From contig NZ_CP015449.1 in assembly GCF_003096075.1 (NCBI RefSeq), forward strand, positions 2,783,001 through 2,847,000: a stretch of 64,000 nt of DNA, in the 5' to 3' direction. A program made the position numbers and the translations under genes. The notes under the pieces are model-generated. The model saw only the letters and a program-made list of their open reading frames with translations, searched no databases and was not told the origin of the DNA. Of this stretch, positions 7,698 to 16,358 are shown one piece after another; position 1 is the stretch's first letter; every line of letters begins with the position of its first letter. This DNA comes from Dietzia lutea. Lineage in GTDB: Bacteria; Actinomycetota; Actinomycetes; Mycobacteriales; Mycobacteriaceae.

Positions 7698-10403
7698 ATG
7701 ACAGGCGCGGGGCGGGGTGTGTTGGGCGCGGCGCGGGGTTCGTCGGGCGCGGGGCGCGGGCGGCTTCTCATCTATCTCGGGTCGGCGCCGGGCGTCGGCA
7801 AGACCACCGAGATGCTGCTCCGCGCGCAGCGCCTGGCCGCCGACGGACGCGACGTGGTGGTGGGCCTGGTCGAGACACACGGGCGCGCGGGCACGGCCGC
7901 GGCGCTGGACGGGCTCGAGCAGATCCCGCGGCGGGAGATCGACTACCGCAGCACCGCCGTGAGCGAGATGGATCTGCCCGCGGTCCTGTCGCGGGCGCCG
8001 CAGATCGCGCTGGTCGACGAGCTGGCCCACACCAACGCGCCCGGCGTCGAGCACGCCAAGCGGTGGCAGGACATCGCCGACCTGCTCGACGCCGGGATCG
8101 ACGTCCACTCCACGCTCAACATCCAGCACCTGGAGAGCCTGAACGACGTGGTCTCGGCCATCACCGGCACCGAACAGCAGGAGACCGTCCCGGACGCCGT
8201 GGTGCGGGCGGCCGACGAGATCGAGCTGATCGACGTCAGTCCCGAGCAGCTGCGCGGCCGCCTGTCCGCGGGCCAGGTGTACCGGGCCGAGCAGGTCGAC
8301 GCCGCGCTGGGCAACTACTTCCGCATGGGCAACCTCACCGCCCTGCGCGAGCTGGCCCTGCTGTGGCTGGCCGACCGCGTGGACGAGGCCCTGGCCCGGT
8401 ACCGGCACACCGAGCGCATCACCGACACGTGGGAGGCGCGCGAGCGCGTGGTGGTGGCCGTGACCGGCGGCCCCGAGTCGCTGGTACTGGTACGCCGCGC
8501 GAGCCGCATCGCCTCCCGTTCCTCCGCCGAGCTGGTGGTGGTGCACGTCCTGCGCGGCGACGGGCTGGCCTCCGGGCGCGACCACATGCCGCAGGTGAAG
8601 GAGATCGCCGCCAGCTGCGGGGCGCGCGTGCACGTGGTGGTCGGCGACGACGTCCGCACCACGCTGCTGGAGTTCGCACGCGGCGTGAACGCCACCCAGC
8701 TGGTGCTGGGCACCTCCCGCCGCAGCAGGTGGAAGCGGCTGTTCGACGAGGGCATCGGCTCGGCCGTCGTCCAGGAGTCGGGGTCGATCGACGTGCACAT
8801 GGTCACGCACGCCGAGTCCTCCGGCGGCCGCGCGCTCACCCCGCCCCGTCCGGCCACCCGTCGAGTGCTGGCGTGGGCGGGTGCCGTGGTGGTGCCCGCC
8901 GCGATCCTGGGCCTGACGTTGCTCGTCGACCCCCGCTGGGACGCCAGCTCGCAGGGGTGGTTCTTCCTGGTCGGCGTGCTGGCGGTGTCGCTGTTGGGCG
9001 GGGTGTGGCCCGCCGCGGTGTGCGCGCTGATCTCGGGGCTGGTGCTCAACTTCTTCCACACTCCCCCGTTCGCGAGCCTGGCCGTGGCCGACGCCGGCAA
9101 CCTCGTCTCGTTGGTGGCGATGGTCGCGGTGGCCATCGCCGTCTCGGCGCTGGTGGACCTGTCGGCGCGGCGGCACCGGGAGGCCTCGCTCTCCGCCCGC
9201 GACGCCGAACTGCTCACCCTGTTCGCCCGCTCGGCGCTGCGCACCCACCGGCTGGACGACCTGCTCGAGAAGGTCCGCGACGTGTACGGCCAGGACGGTG
9301 TGACCTTCGTCGACGTCGACGGGCGCGTGCTGGCCGCGGCGGGCGCCAGGGTTCCGCTCGGCGGGGAGGAGGCGACCACCACCGTGAGCACCGGCGCCGG
9401 CGAGCAGCTGCTCCTGTCCGGCCCGCAGCTGACCGGCCACGACCTGCAGATCCTGGACGTGGTGGCCGGCCACGCCTCGTCGCTCGTCCGGCACGGCGAG
9501 CTCACGCGCATCGCCGCCGACGCCCAGGCCGTGGCGGAGGCCGATCGCCTGCGCCGGTCCCTGCTCTCGGCCGTCGGCCACGACCTGCGGACGCCGCTGG
9601 CCGCGGTCAAGCTCTCGGTGTCCTCGCTGCGCTCGGGCGATGTCGACTTCAGCCCCGAGGACACGGCAGAGCTGCTGGCCACGATCGAGGAGTCCGCCGA
9701 TCACCTGGTCTCGCTGGTGGACAATCTGCTCGACTCCTCCCGTCTCGCGGCCGGGGCGGTGCATCCGGTGCCCCGCGAGGTCGACGTGGAGGAGGTCGCG
9801 GTGACCGCCCTGCTCGCCGCGACGGTCGGCACCCCCGACGAACGCGCCCGCGTCAGCGTGGACACCGCCGGCGCCACGGTGTGGGCCGACCCCGGCCTGC
9901 TCGAACGCGTGCTGGGGAACCTGTTGGACAACGCCCTGCGCCACGCCCCCGGGTCGGAGGTCCGGCTCACCGCGCGCACACTGCACTCCGCCGGGCCCCG
10001 CGACGATCGCTCCGGCGAGGCCGTGGAGGGACATCCCGGCGGGGCCGCGAGCAGACGGGCGCGCACCCTGATCGCCGTCGCCGACAGCGGCCCCGGCATC
10101 CCCGGGCATTCCCGCGAGGCCGTGTTCCGCTCGTTCCACCGCGAGGGCGACGCCAACGCCACTACCGGCATCGGGCTGGGCCTGTCCGTCGTGCGTGGGT
10201 TCACCGAGGCGATGGGCGGGACCGTGTCGATCGACGAGACACCCGGCGGCGGAACGACCGTCGAGGTCGATCTCCCGGCGTGCGCCACGTCGCTGGTCAG
10301 CGCCTCGGCCGACCCGGGCGCCCCCGCCGCAGCGACCGCCCCGACCTCACCGGCCGCAGCGACCGCCCCGGAAGTCGCGCCGAGCCGGGGAGCGAGCCGA
10401 TGA
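7698..10403 (+). CDS. kdpD: Osmosensitive K+ channel histidine kinase KdpD
   Basis: A 901-residue sensor kinase. In order: N-terminal KdpD domain with Walker motif GSAPGVGKTTEM; a universal-stress-protein-like domain (about residues 250-380); four clustered membrane helices (DUF4118, about 395-500); a GAF-like linker; HisKA with HDLRTPLAAVKLS and phosphorylated His628; and HATPase_c with NLLDNALRHAPG, ADSGPGIPG and GIGLGLSVV. It senses K+ limitation or turgor and phosphorylates KdpE. The C-terminal 45 or so residues are Ala/Pro repeats and probably disordered. It follows kdpC by 9 bases and overlaps kdpE by four (ATGA). Confidence 0.96.
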   Translation: MTGAGRGVLGAARGSSGAGRGRLLIYLGSAPGVGKTTEMLLRAQRLAADGRDVVVGLVETHGRAGTAAALDGLEQIPRREIDYRSTAVSEMDLPAVLSRAPQIALVDELAHTNAPGVEHAKRWQDIADLLDAGIDVHSTLNIQHLESLNDVVSAITGTEQQETVPDAVVRAADEIELIDVSPEQLRGRLSAGQVYRAEQVDAALGNYFRMGNLTALRELALLWLADRVDEALARYRHTERITDTWEARERVVVAVTGGPESLVLVRRASRIASRSSAELVVVHVLRGDGLASGRDHMPQVKEIAASCGARVHVVVGDDVRTTLLEFARGVNATQLVLGTSRRSRWKRLFDEGIGSAVVQESGSIDVHMVTHAESSGGRALTPPRPATRRVLAWAGAVVVPAAILGLTLLVDPRWDASSQGWFFLVGVLAVSLLGGVWPAAVCALISGLVLNFFHTPPFASLAVADAGNLVSLVAMVAVAIAVSALVDLSARRHREASLSARDAELLTLFARSALRTHRLDDLLEKVRDVYGQDGVTFVDVDGRVLAAAGARVPLGGEEATTTVSTGAGEQLLLSGPQLTGHDLQILDVVAGHASSLVRHGELTRIAADAQAVAEADRLRRSLLSAVGHDLRTPLAAVKLSVSSLRSGDVDFSPEDTAELLATIEESADHLVSLVDNLLDSSRLAAGAVHPVPREVDVEEVAVTALLAATVGTPDERARVSVDTAGATVWADPGLLERVLGNLLDNALRHAPGSEVRLTARTLHSAGPRDDRSGEAVEGHPGGAASRRARTLIAVADSGPGIPGHSREAVFRSFHREGDANATTGIGLGLSVVRGFTEAMGGTVSIDETPGGGTTVEVDLPACATSLVSASADPGAPAAATAPTSPAAATAPEVAPSRGASR

Positions 10404-11083
10404 CGACGACGGTGCTGGTCGTGGACGACGATCCCCAGCTCCTGCGCGCTCTGCGCATCACTCTCCGAGCGCGCGGCATGACCGTGGTCACGGCGATGAC
10501 CGCCGCCGACGCCCTGGCCCGCGCCGCGGACTGCTCGCCAGACCTCATCATCCTCGATCTGGGACTGCCGGACATGGACGGCGTTCAGGTGCTGCACGGT
10601 CTGCAGGGCTGGTCGAGGGCCCCCGTCCTGGTGCTGTCGGCTCGGACCGACTCGTCGGACAAGGTCGAGGCGCTGGACGCGGGCGCGGACGACTACGTGA
10701 CCAAGCCGTTCGCCATGGACGAGTTCGCGGCCCGCGTCCGCGCGGCGTTGCGTCGGGGCAGTCGCCCGGAACCCTCGGGCGAGGCGGTGATCGAGACACC
10801 GGGGTTCACGATCGACCTGCGCGCCTCCACGGTCACCCGCGAGGGCCGGGCCCTGCACCTGACCCCCACCGAGTGGGGAGTGCTCGAGATTCTCGCCCGT
10901 CACCCTGGCCGGCTGGTCACCCAGCAGGAGATCCTGCGCACCGTGTGGGGCGAGGGCTACCAGAAGGAGACCCACTACCTGCGGGTGTACATGGCGCAGC
11001 TGCGTCGCAAGCTCGAGGACGACTCCGCCGCGCCCCGCCATCTGATCACCGAGCCGGGGCGCGGATACCGGTTCGTGGTGTGA
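10400..11083 (+). CDS. kdpE: KDP operon response regulator KdpE
   Basis: A 227-residue OmpR-type response regulator. The receiver has VVDDDPQLL (acidic pair), ILDLGLPDMDG with the phosphorylated Asp53, and YVTKPF with Lys102. The winged-helix output domain ends YLRVYMAQLRRKLEDD and EPGRGYRFVV. It should activate the upstream kdp genes when phosphorylated by KdpD. Unusually for enteric models but common in actinobacteria, all structural and regulatory genes form one run on one strand. A CGTGGT-GTGA-ACCACG hairpin overlaps the stop codon (11074-11089) and may act in termination. Confidence 0.96.
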   Translation: MTTTVLVVDDDPQLLRALRITLRARGMTVVTAMTAADALARAADCSPDLIILDLGLPDMDGVQVLHGLQGWSRAPVLVLSARTDSSDKVEALDAGADDYVTKPFAMDEFAARVRAALRRGSRPEPSGEAVIETPGFTIDLRASTVTREGRALHLTPTEWGVLEILARHPGRLVTQQEILRTVWGEGYQKETHYLRVYMAQLRRKLEDDSAAPRHLITEPGRGYRFVV

Positions 11084-11187
11084 ACCACGCCGGACACTGT
11101 GCCCTCGGCGTGAATGCCGCCGTCGCCATCTGTGCGCCCGGCGCGACCGCCCACACCGACATTCCGCGGCGGCTCCAGCCTGCTGCA

Positions 11188-11392
11188 CAGCCGCCCCTCG
11201 CCATGGCGTCTCGCGCGCACCGCGGGGTGGGCGAGACGCCATGTTCAGGAGCGGCTGCAGAAATCTCGTCCATCCGCGGGAGCGAGACGCCATCCGCAGG
11301 AGCGGCTGTGCGATGAGCCTTCCGTGCGGGAATGCAGGCGCACACGCGAGACGCCAGGCTCGGGAGCGAGACGCCATCGCCGGGAGCGGCTG
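11188..11392. repeat. Array of 27-bp repeats with a variable 5-bp core (five copies, one inverted)
   Basis: The unit is GCGAGACGCCAT, five variable bases, GGAGCGGCTG. Direct copies are at 11231-11257, 11282-11308 and 11366-11392. A partial copy at 11346-11367 runs straight into the last one, and an inverted copy with one mismatch in the second arm lies at 11188-11216. Together they fill most of the 390-base gap between kdpE and the convergent ECF sigma gene. The inverted copy faces the first direct copy and could form a large hairpin. The spacing is irregular and the units are short, unlike a CRISPR array. Function is unknown; a REP-like element, a protein-binding array or a terminator are possible. 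Confidence 0.75.
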
Positions 11393-11473
11393 CGCGCGGG
11401 CGTCAGTGGGCTCGCGGCAGCGCGGGTCTCAGAGTGTGTGCGACTGCGCCGGCGGCCGGAGGGGCTCCCCCGC

Positions 11474-12781
<1,308 letters not shown>

Positions 12782-12787
12782 GGTCGG

Positions 12788-13198
12788 TCAGTCCTCGATC
12801 TCCGTGGGCGCCGTGAGCAGCGGCCGCAGTTCGAGCCACTCGCGGAGCGGCGCGCCGCCGGGGCCGGGCGCCGCGGACAGGTCGCCGGCCAGCTCGACCG
12901 CGCGGTCGTAGTCGGCCACGTCGATGATCATCCAGCCGGCGATGAGGTCCTTGGTCTCGGCGAAGGGGCCGTCGGTCAGCGGGGGCTTGCCCTCGCCGTC
13001 GTAGCGCACCCACGTCCCCGACTCCGACAGCGCGTGGGAGTCCACGTACTCCCCGCTCTCGCGGAGCCGGTTGGCGAAATCCTCCATGTACTCAAAGTGC
13101 GCGGAGACCTCCTCGGGCGCCCACTCTCCCAGCGGCGGATAGGTGGGCTCCTCCGGCGCGGAGCCGCGATAGTGCTTGAGCAACAGGTACTTGGCCAT
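12788..13198 (-). CDS. YCII/DGPF-domain protein (ECF42 partner)
   Basis: A 136-residue YCII-related protein with the family-naming motif LTDGPFAETKDLIAGWMI and the N-terminal strand MAKYLLLKHYRG. DGPF proteins are small alpha/beta proteins of uncertain enzymatic activity, almost always next to an ECF42 sigma gene and controlled by it. The start is the ATG at 13198, with AGGAGGA 4 bases upstream; the frame stays open for another 70 codons, but these have no family match. It is co-transcribed with the sigma gene that follows after 6 bases. Confidence 0.92.
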   Translation of the reverse strand: MAKYLLLKHYRGSAPEEPTYPPLGEWAPEEVSAHFEYMEDFANRLRESGEYVDSHALSESGTWVRYDGEGKPPLTDGPFAETKDLIAGWMIIDVADYDRAVELAGDLSAAPGPGGAPLREWLELRPLLTAPTEIED

Positions 13199-13390
13199 GA
13201 TTCCTCCTCGTGTCGTGCGCCCCAGTGTGGCCGCTTCACGAGGGGGACGGAACCGTCCGACGGATTTCGACATGCGGAGCGATGCGGGTGCAGCGAGGGC
13301 GTGGTCGGGGACCCCGGGTGAAACCGCTCCACGGCGTGCGCTATTGTTCTTTCTCGCAGCACGGCACGCCCCGGCGGGCCGGAATGCAAT

Positions 13391-13463
13391 GCGGATGTGG
13401 CGCAGCTGGTAGCGCATCACCTTGCCAAGGTGAGGGTCGCGAGTTCGAATCTCGTCATCCGCT
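13391..13463 (+). tRNA. tRNA-Gly (anticodon GCC)
   Basis: A 73-base cloverleaf. The acceptor arms GCGGATG and CATCCGC pair fully with discriminator T. The anticodon stem CACCT/AGGTG encloses the loop with GCC, and the T arm contains GTTCGAATC. CCA is not encoded. It is transcribed rightward, and a strong hairpin follows directly. Confidence 0.97.
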
Positions 13464-13470
13464 CAGAGTG

Positions 13471-13515
13471 GATGTCCCGGATCATCGTTCGTCGATGGCC
13501 CGGGACATCTTTCGT
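13471..13515 (+). terminator. Rho-independent terminator after tRNA-Gly
   Basis: The inverted repeat GATGTCCCGG (13471-13480) and CCGGGACATC (13500-13509) encloses an inner ATCG/CGAT pairing, followed by TTTCGTTT. Its position 8 bases after the tRNA makes a terminator the natural reading. Confidence 0.85.
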
Positions 13516-13587
13516 TTGCGGGTTTCTCCGGAACGCGCCAGGCGATAATCAGCGCACCATCGTCGCGCCGACCCCGGGGAGAAGCTC

Positions 13588-13878
13588 ATGTCGTTCCAGG
13601 CGTATCTCGACACCGTCGAGAAGAAGACCGGTCTGACGCCGCGCCAACTCGTGGATCAGGCCACCGAGAAGGGCTTCGGCCCCGGAACACAGGCCGGCCC
13701 GATCCTGGCGTGGCTCAAGGAGGACCACGACCTCGGGCGCGGACACGGCATGGCGCTGGTCCACGTCATCACCAAGGGCCCGAAGATCAGCGACAAGCAC
13801 GTCGGCACAGACGGCTCGCATTCCGACGCCTCCGACACACTGTGGCTCGACGGGGCGGCGACCAACCCGAATCGCTGA
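13588..13878 (+). CDS. DUF4287 domain protein
   Basis: A 96-residue soluble protein. It begins MSFQAYLDTVEKKTGLTP, then RQLVDQATEKGFG, ILAWLKEDHDLGRGHGMALVHVI, matching the DUF4287 family as I know it. In larger family members this domain is joined to DUF5655; here it stands alone. The conserved helical region with DLGRGH suggests nucleic-acid or small-molecule binding, but no activity is established. GGGGAGAAG lies just before the ATG. It stands as a single gene between the tRNA terminator and a convergent TetR gene. Confidence 0.88.
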   Translation: MSFQAYLDTVEKKTGLTPRQLVDQATEKGFGPGTQAGPILAWLKEDHDLGRGHGMALVHVITKGPKISDKHVGTDGSHSDASDTLWLDGAATNPNR

Positions 13879-13908
13879 CCTGCGAGGCGTGAGAACGCCC
13901 GAGTGGGC

Positions 13909-14484
13909 TCACGCGTCGTCACGCCCCAGAACCACCTCGGCCTGGTCGCGGGCCTGCGGCAGGGCGGTGTCATCACCGAGGATGGTGGAGCGGATCTGCG
14001 CCCCCTCGTAGAGCATGTGGATCACCCGGCCCTTTCCCGCATCACCCGCGATGCCGGTGAACAGGTCCGCCATCCACCGCTTCTCGCCCACGATGAGTCG
14101 GGCACTCTCCGTATCGGCGGGTCCGCACTCGGCCCAGGCGTTGACGAAGGCGCAGCCCCGTGTTGCGGAGGCGGCGCGGTCGATCGCCGCGGAGAACACC
14201 ACGTCTAGCCGGCCCGACGCCGACGCCGACGCCGCATCCTTCAGCTTCTCGTGGAGTTCCACCTGCCACAGATGCGCTCGTCGTCGCAGGTAGGCGGCCA
14301 CGAGGCCCTCCTTGGAGCCGAACCGCTGGTACAGGGTGCGCTTGGTGGTGTGTGCCCGCTCCGCGATGAGCTCCACGCCCGTGGCGGTGATGCCGTGGAG
14401 ATAGAACAGCTCCGAGGCGGCGGCGAGGATCCGCTCCCCCACCGCCGTGGTGTCGACGTCATCCCATGGTGGTGATCCGTGCAT
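13909..14484 (-). CDS. TetR-family transcriptional regulator
   Basis: A 191-residue TetR repressor. The N-terminal helix-turn-helix reads ILAAASELFYLHGITATGVE then TKRTLYQRFGSKEGLVAAYL. The ligand-binding half is variable and contains RGCAFVNAWAECGP, as in the YcdC/LfrR-like subgroup with a C-terminal TetR_C domain. It is transcribed divergently from the EamA transporter gene at 14538, with the palindrome ATACCGATCGGTAT between them, so it most likely represses itself and the transporter and responds to a transported compound. Confidence 0.92.
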   Translation of the reverse strand: MHGSPPWDDVDTTAVGERILAAASELFYLHGITATGVELIAERAHTTKRTLYQRFGSKEGLVAAYLRRRAHLWQVELHEKLKDAASASASGRLDVVFSAAIDRAASATRGCAFVNAWAECGPADTESARLIVGEKRWMADLFTGIAGDAGKGRVIHMLYEGAQIRSTILGDDTALPQARDQAEVVLGRDDA

Positions 14485-14508
14485 TTCGCTCCTCTGACCC
14501 CTGACAGT

Positions 14509-14522
14509 ATACCGATCGGTAT
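14509..14522. promoter_or_regulatory. Probable TetR operator
   Basis: ATACCGATCGGTAT is a perfect 14-base palindrome in the 53-base space between the divergent tetR and eamA starts. Size and position fit a TetR dimer site that would block both promoters. Confidence 0.7.
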
Positions 14523-14537
14523 GCTTCGCTGGTCTGC

Positions 14538-15509
14538 ATGAGATCAGTGGCGTGGGCGGCGGCGTTCGTCGTCTGCTGGAGTTCGGGTTTCGTGGGCGCG
14601 GCGTTCGTCGAGGAGCTCCCCTCCGCCGGCTTGCTGGCGTGGCGGTACCTCATCACCGCGGCGCTGTTCCTCGCCCTCTTCGGCGTGCTCCGACCGCGAC
14701 TGAGCCGGCTCGAGGTCGGGCAGCAGTCCGTGCTCGGCATCCTCGGCCACGTGCTCTTCCTCGGCGGCGTCTTCGCGGCCGCGGCCGCCGGGGCGAACGC
14801 CGGGGTCACGGCGCTGATCTGCGCGCTGCAGCCGATGGTCGTCGCCTGCGCAGGCCGAGTCGTCTGGAAGGACACCTTCCGGCCGATCCAGGTGGTGGGG
14901 TTGGTGCTGGGGCTGGTCGCGGTGGCGCTGTCGGTGGGCGGCTCGTCCGTCGACGGGGGCGCGGCCAACCTCCTCGCGGTGGTCTCCCTGCTGGGGCTGT
15001 CCGCCAACGCCCTCCTCGAGCGCGCGTGGCGGCCCCGGACTCCTGTGGTGACCGCCCTCGGGGTGCAGATCATCGCCTCGGCAGGTGTCTTCACGGTGGT
15101 AGCGATCGCACTCGGCGACATCATGATCCCGGTCGACGGCCGGGTCGCCGGGGCGATGGCGTGGCTGGTCCTGCTGTCCGGGGTCGGCGGTTACGCGTCG
15201 TACATCGTCTGCCTCCGGCGACTGGGCGCCTCGCCGACCAGCGCCCTGCTCTACCTCACTCCACCGGTGACCACCGTGTGGGCGTGGGCGATGTTCGCCC
15301 AGCGGCCGGGCCTCGGAGAACTCGTGGGCCTCGCGGTCGGCGCGGTGGCGGTGATCCTCGTGTTGGCGCCGCGCGCCTCCGGGACGGGCGCCGCGCAAGC
15401 GCGCGCAGAGCAGACGGGCGCCGACCGAATCGGCAGCGCCCGAATCGCCGAGTGGTCGCAGATGCCCGCTCCGGGCGGCGCCGGTCCCGGGAAACGTGAG
15501 CGTTTGTGA
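14538..15509 (+). CDS. EamA/DMT-superfamily transporter
   Basis: A 323-residue membrane protein with ten predicted helices arranged as two EamA repeats; examples are WSSGFVGAAFVEELPSAGLL in the first half and YIVCLRRLGASPTSALLYLT in the second. Members export amino acids, metabolites or drugs. It is divergent from a TetR gene, suggesting inducible efflux. The last 25 or so residues, including SQMPAPGGAGPGKRERL, are encoded by a copy of a dispersed palindromic repeat (15443-15515). The tail is therefore probably not an original part of the family fold. Confidence 0.9.
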   Translation: MRSVAWAAAFVVCWSSGFVGAAFVEELPSAGLLAWRYLITAALFLALFGVLRPRLSRLEVGQQSVLGILGHVLFLGGVFAAAAAGANAGVTALICALQPMVVACAGRVVWKDTFRPIQVVGLVLGLVAVALSVGGSSVDGGAANLLAVVSLLGLSANALLERAWRPRTPVVTALGVQIIASAGVFTVVAIALGDIMIPVDGRVAGAMAWLVLLSGVGGYASYIVCLRRLGASPTSALLYLTPPVTTVWAWAMFAQRPGLGELVGLAVGAVAVILVLAPRASGTGAAQARAEQTGADRIGSARIAEWSQMPAPGGAGPGKRERL

Positions 15510-15515
15510 CCGCGC
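15443..15515 (-). repeat. Dispersed palindromic repeat, copy 1
   Basis: Read on the minus strand this stretch aligns with 24766-24858 and 25811-25892. Shared blocks are GGTCRCAAACG, CACGTTTCCC and TGCGACCACTCGG, separated by a variable GC-rich middle. The ends are imperfect inverted repeats of each other. This copy overlaps the 3' end of the EamA coding sequence and runs into the gap before the next gene. Confidence 0.7.
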
Positions 15516-15538
15516 GGCGTGGGCAGCGGGCTGCGGCC

Positions 15539-16219
15539 TCACACCACCCGCAGCCGGGTCTGCGACCGGGCGAGCTCGTAGGTCTTGACCAACCAGAACG
15601 CCGCGAACGCGTACAGGGCCGCCGCCTCCACCGCGAACAGCACCGCCCACGACTCCACCAGCCACGCCACGACGAGCGCCAGCACCGGAAAGACCAACAC
15701 CAGCACCACCAGCACGCGATAGGCCACCCGGTATCGCCGCCCCACCCGCGGGTCCCGCACGGAGTCGAGGGTCTCCTGGCCGTAGAAGAAGATGGACAGC
15801 GAGGCCAACACGAAGAACGCGACGGCGGCCACGGCGTGGATCACGCTCGAGGCCGTCGGCGCCGCCCCGGGCATGGCAGGATCCGCGGTGGGAAACAGCG
15901 CGACGACCACCGCGAGCACACCGGCGAGGTTGAGCAGCAAGTTCTCGCCGCGGGTGTATCCGCGGTAGGCCACCAGGGCGACGCCGATCGCCACCAGGAT
16001 CCCGACGAACAAGCTGCGCGCCGGCGTGTAGTAGAACGCGCTGAGCGAATCCATCATCTCCACGCGCGGATCCACCAGCGCCCACACCACGAGCGCCGGC
16101 GGGAGGACGAGCGCCCCGCCCGCGATGAGGATCCGCAGCACGAAGTACGTCTCGATGATGTAGTCCGCCGGTGCGTCACAAAAGGTCGTGAGCCGGCTCT
16201 GCGGCTGATGCGTGGTCAT
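15539..16219 (-). CDS. Conserved integral membrane protein
   Basis: A 226-residue protein with about six membrane helices. It contains SLSAFYYTPARSLFVGILVAIG then LVAYRGYTRGENLLLNLAG and ALFPT, blocks that recur in a widespread family of bacterial membrane proteins of unknown function (members typically read S.YYYTP.R..FVG). A final helix is followed by a short basic tail. No catalytic motif can be named. It is a single gene, convergent with the EamA gene, preceded by an A/G-rich ribosome binding site. Confidence 0.75.
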   Translation of the reverse strand: MTTHQPQSRLTTFCDAPADYIIETYFVLRILIAGGALVLPPALVVWALVDPRVEMMDSLSAFYYTPARSLFVGILVAIGVALVAYRGYTRGENLLLNLAGVLAVVVALFPTADPAMPGAAPTASSVIHAVAAVAFFVLASLSIFFYGQETLDSVRDPRVGRRYRVAYRVLVVLVLVFPVLALVVAWLVESWAVLFAVEAAALYAFAAFWLVKTYELARSQTRLRVV

Positions 16220-16358
16220 GGAGGCGCCTTCCCCTCGCGGTTCTGATGCCGAGGGCCGCTTGGCCCGTCACCGCCATTGTGGCCTCGGCGTCCGACAGCG
16301 GGCGCGGGCGGACGCAGGCGGGCGCGGCATGGCGCGGGCCGGTGCGCGCGGCGCGCGA

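Noticed and set aside
6957-10139. 1060-codon open frame on the minus strand
   Set aside because: It is antisense to kdpC and kdpD, which have full family motifs; the frame is open only because of high third-position GC.
11188-11392. CRISPR array
   Set aside because: The constant parts are split by only five variable bases, spacing is irregular, one unit is inverted, and no cas gene is near.
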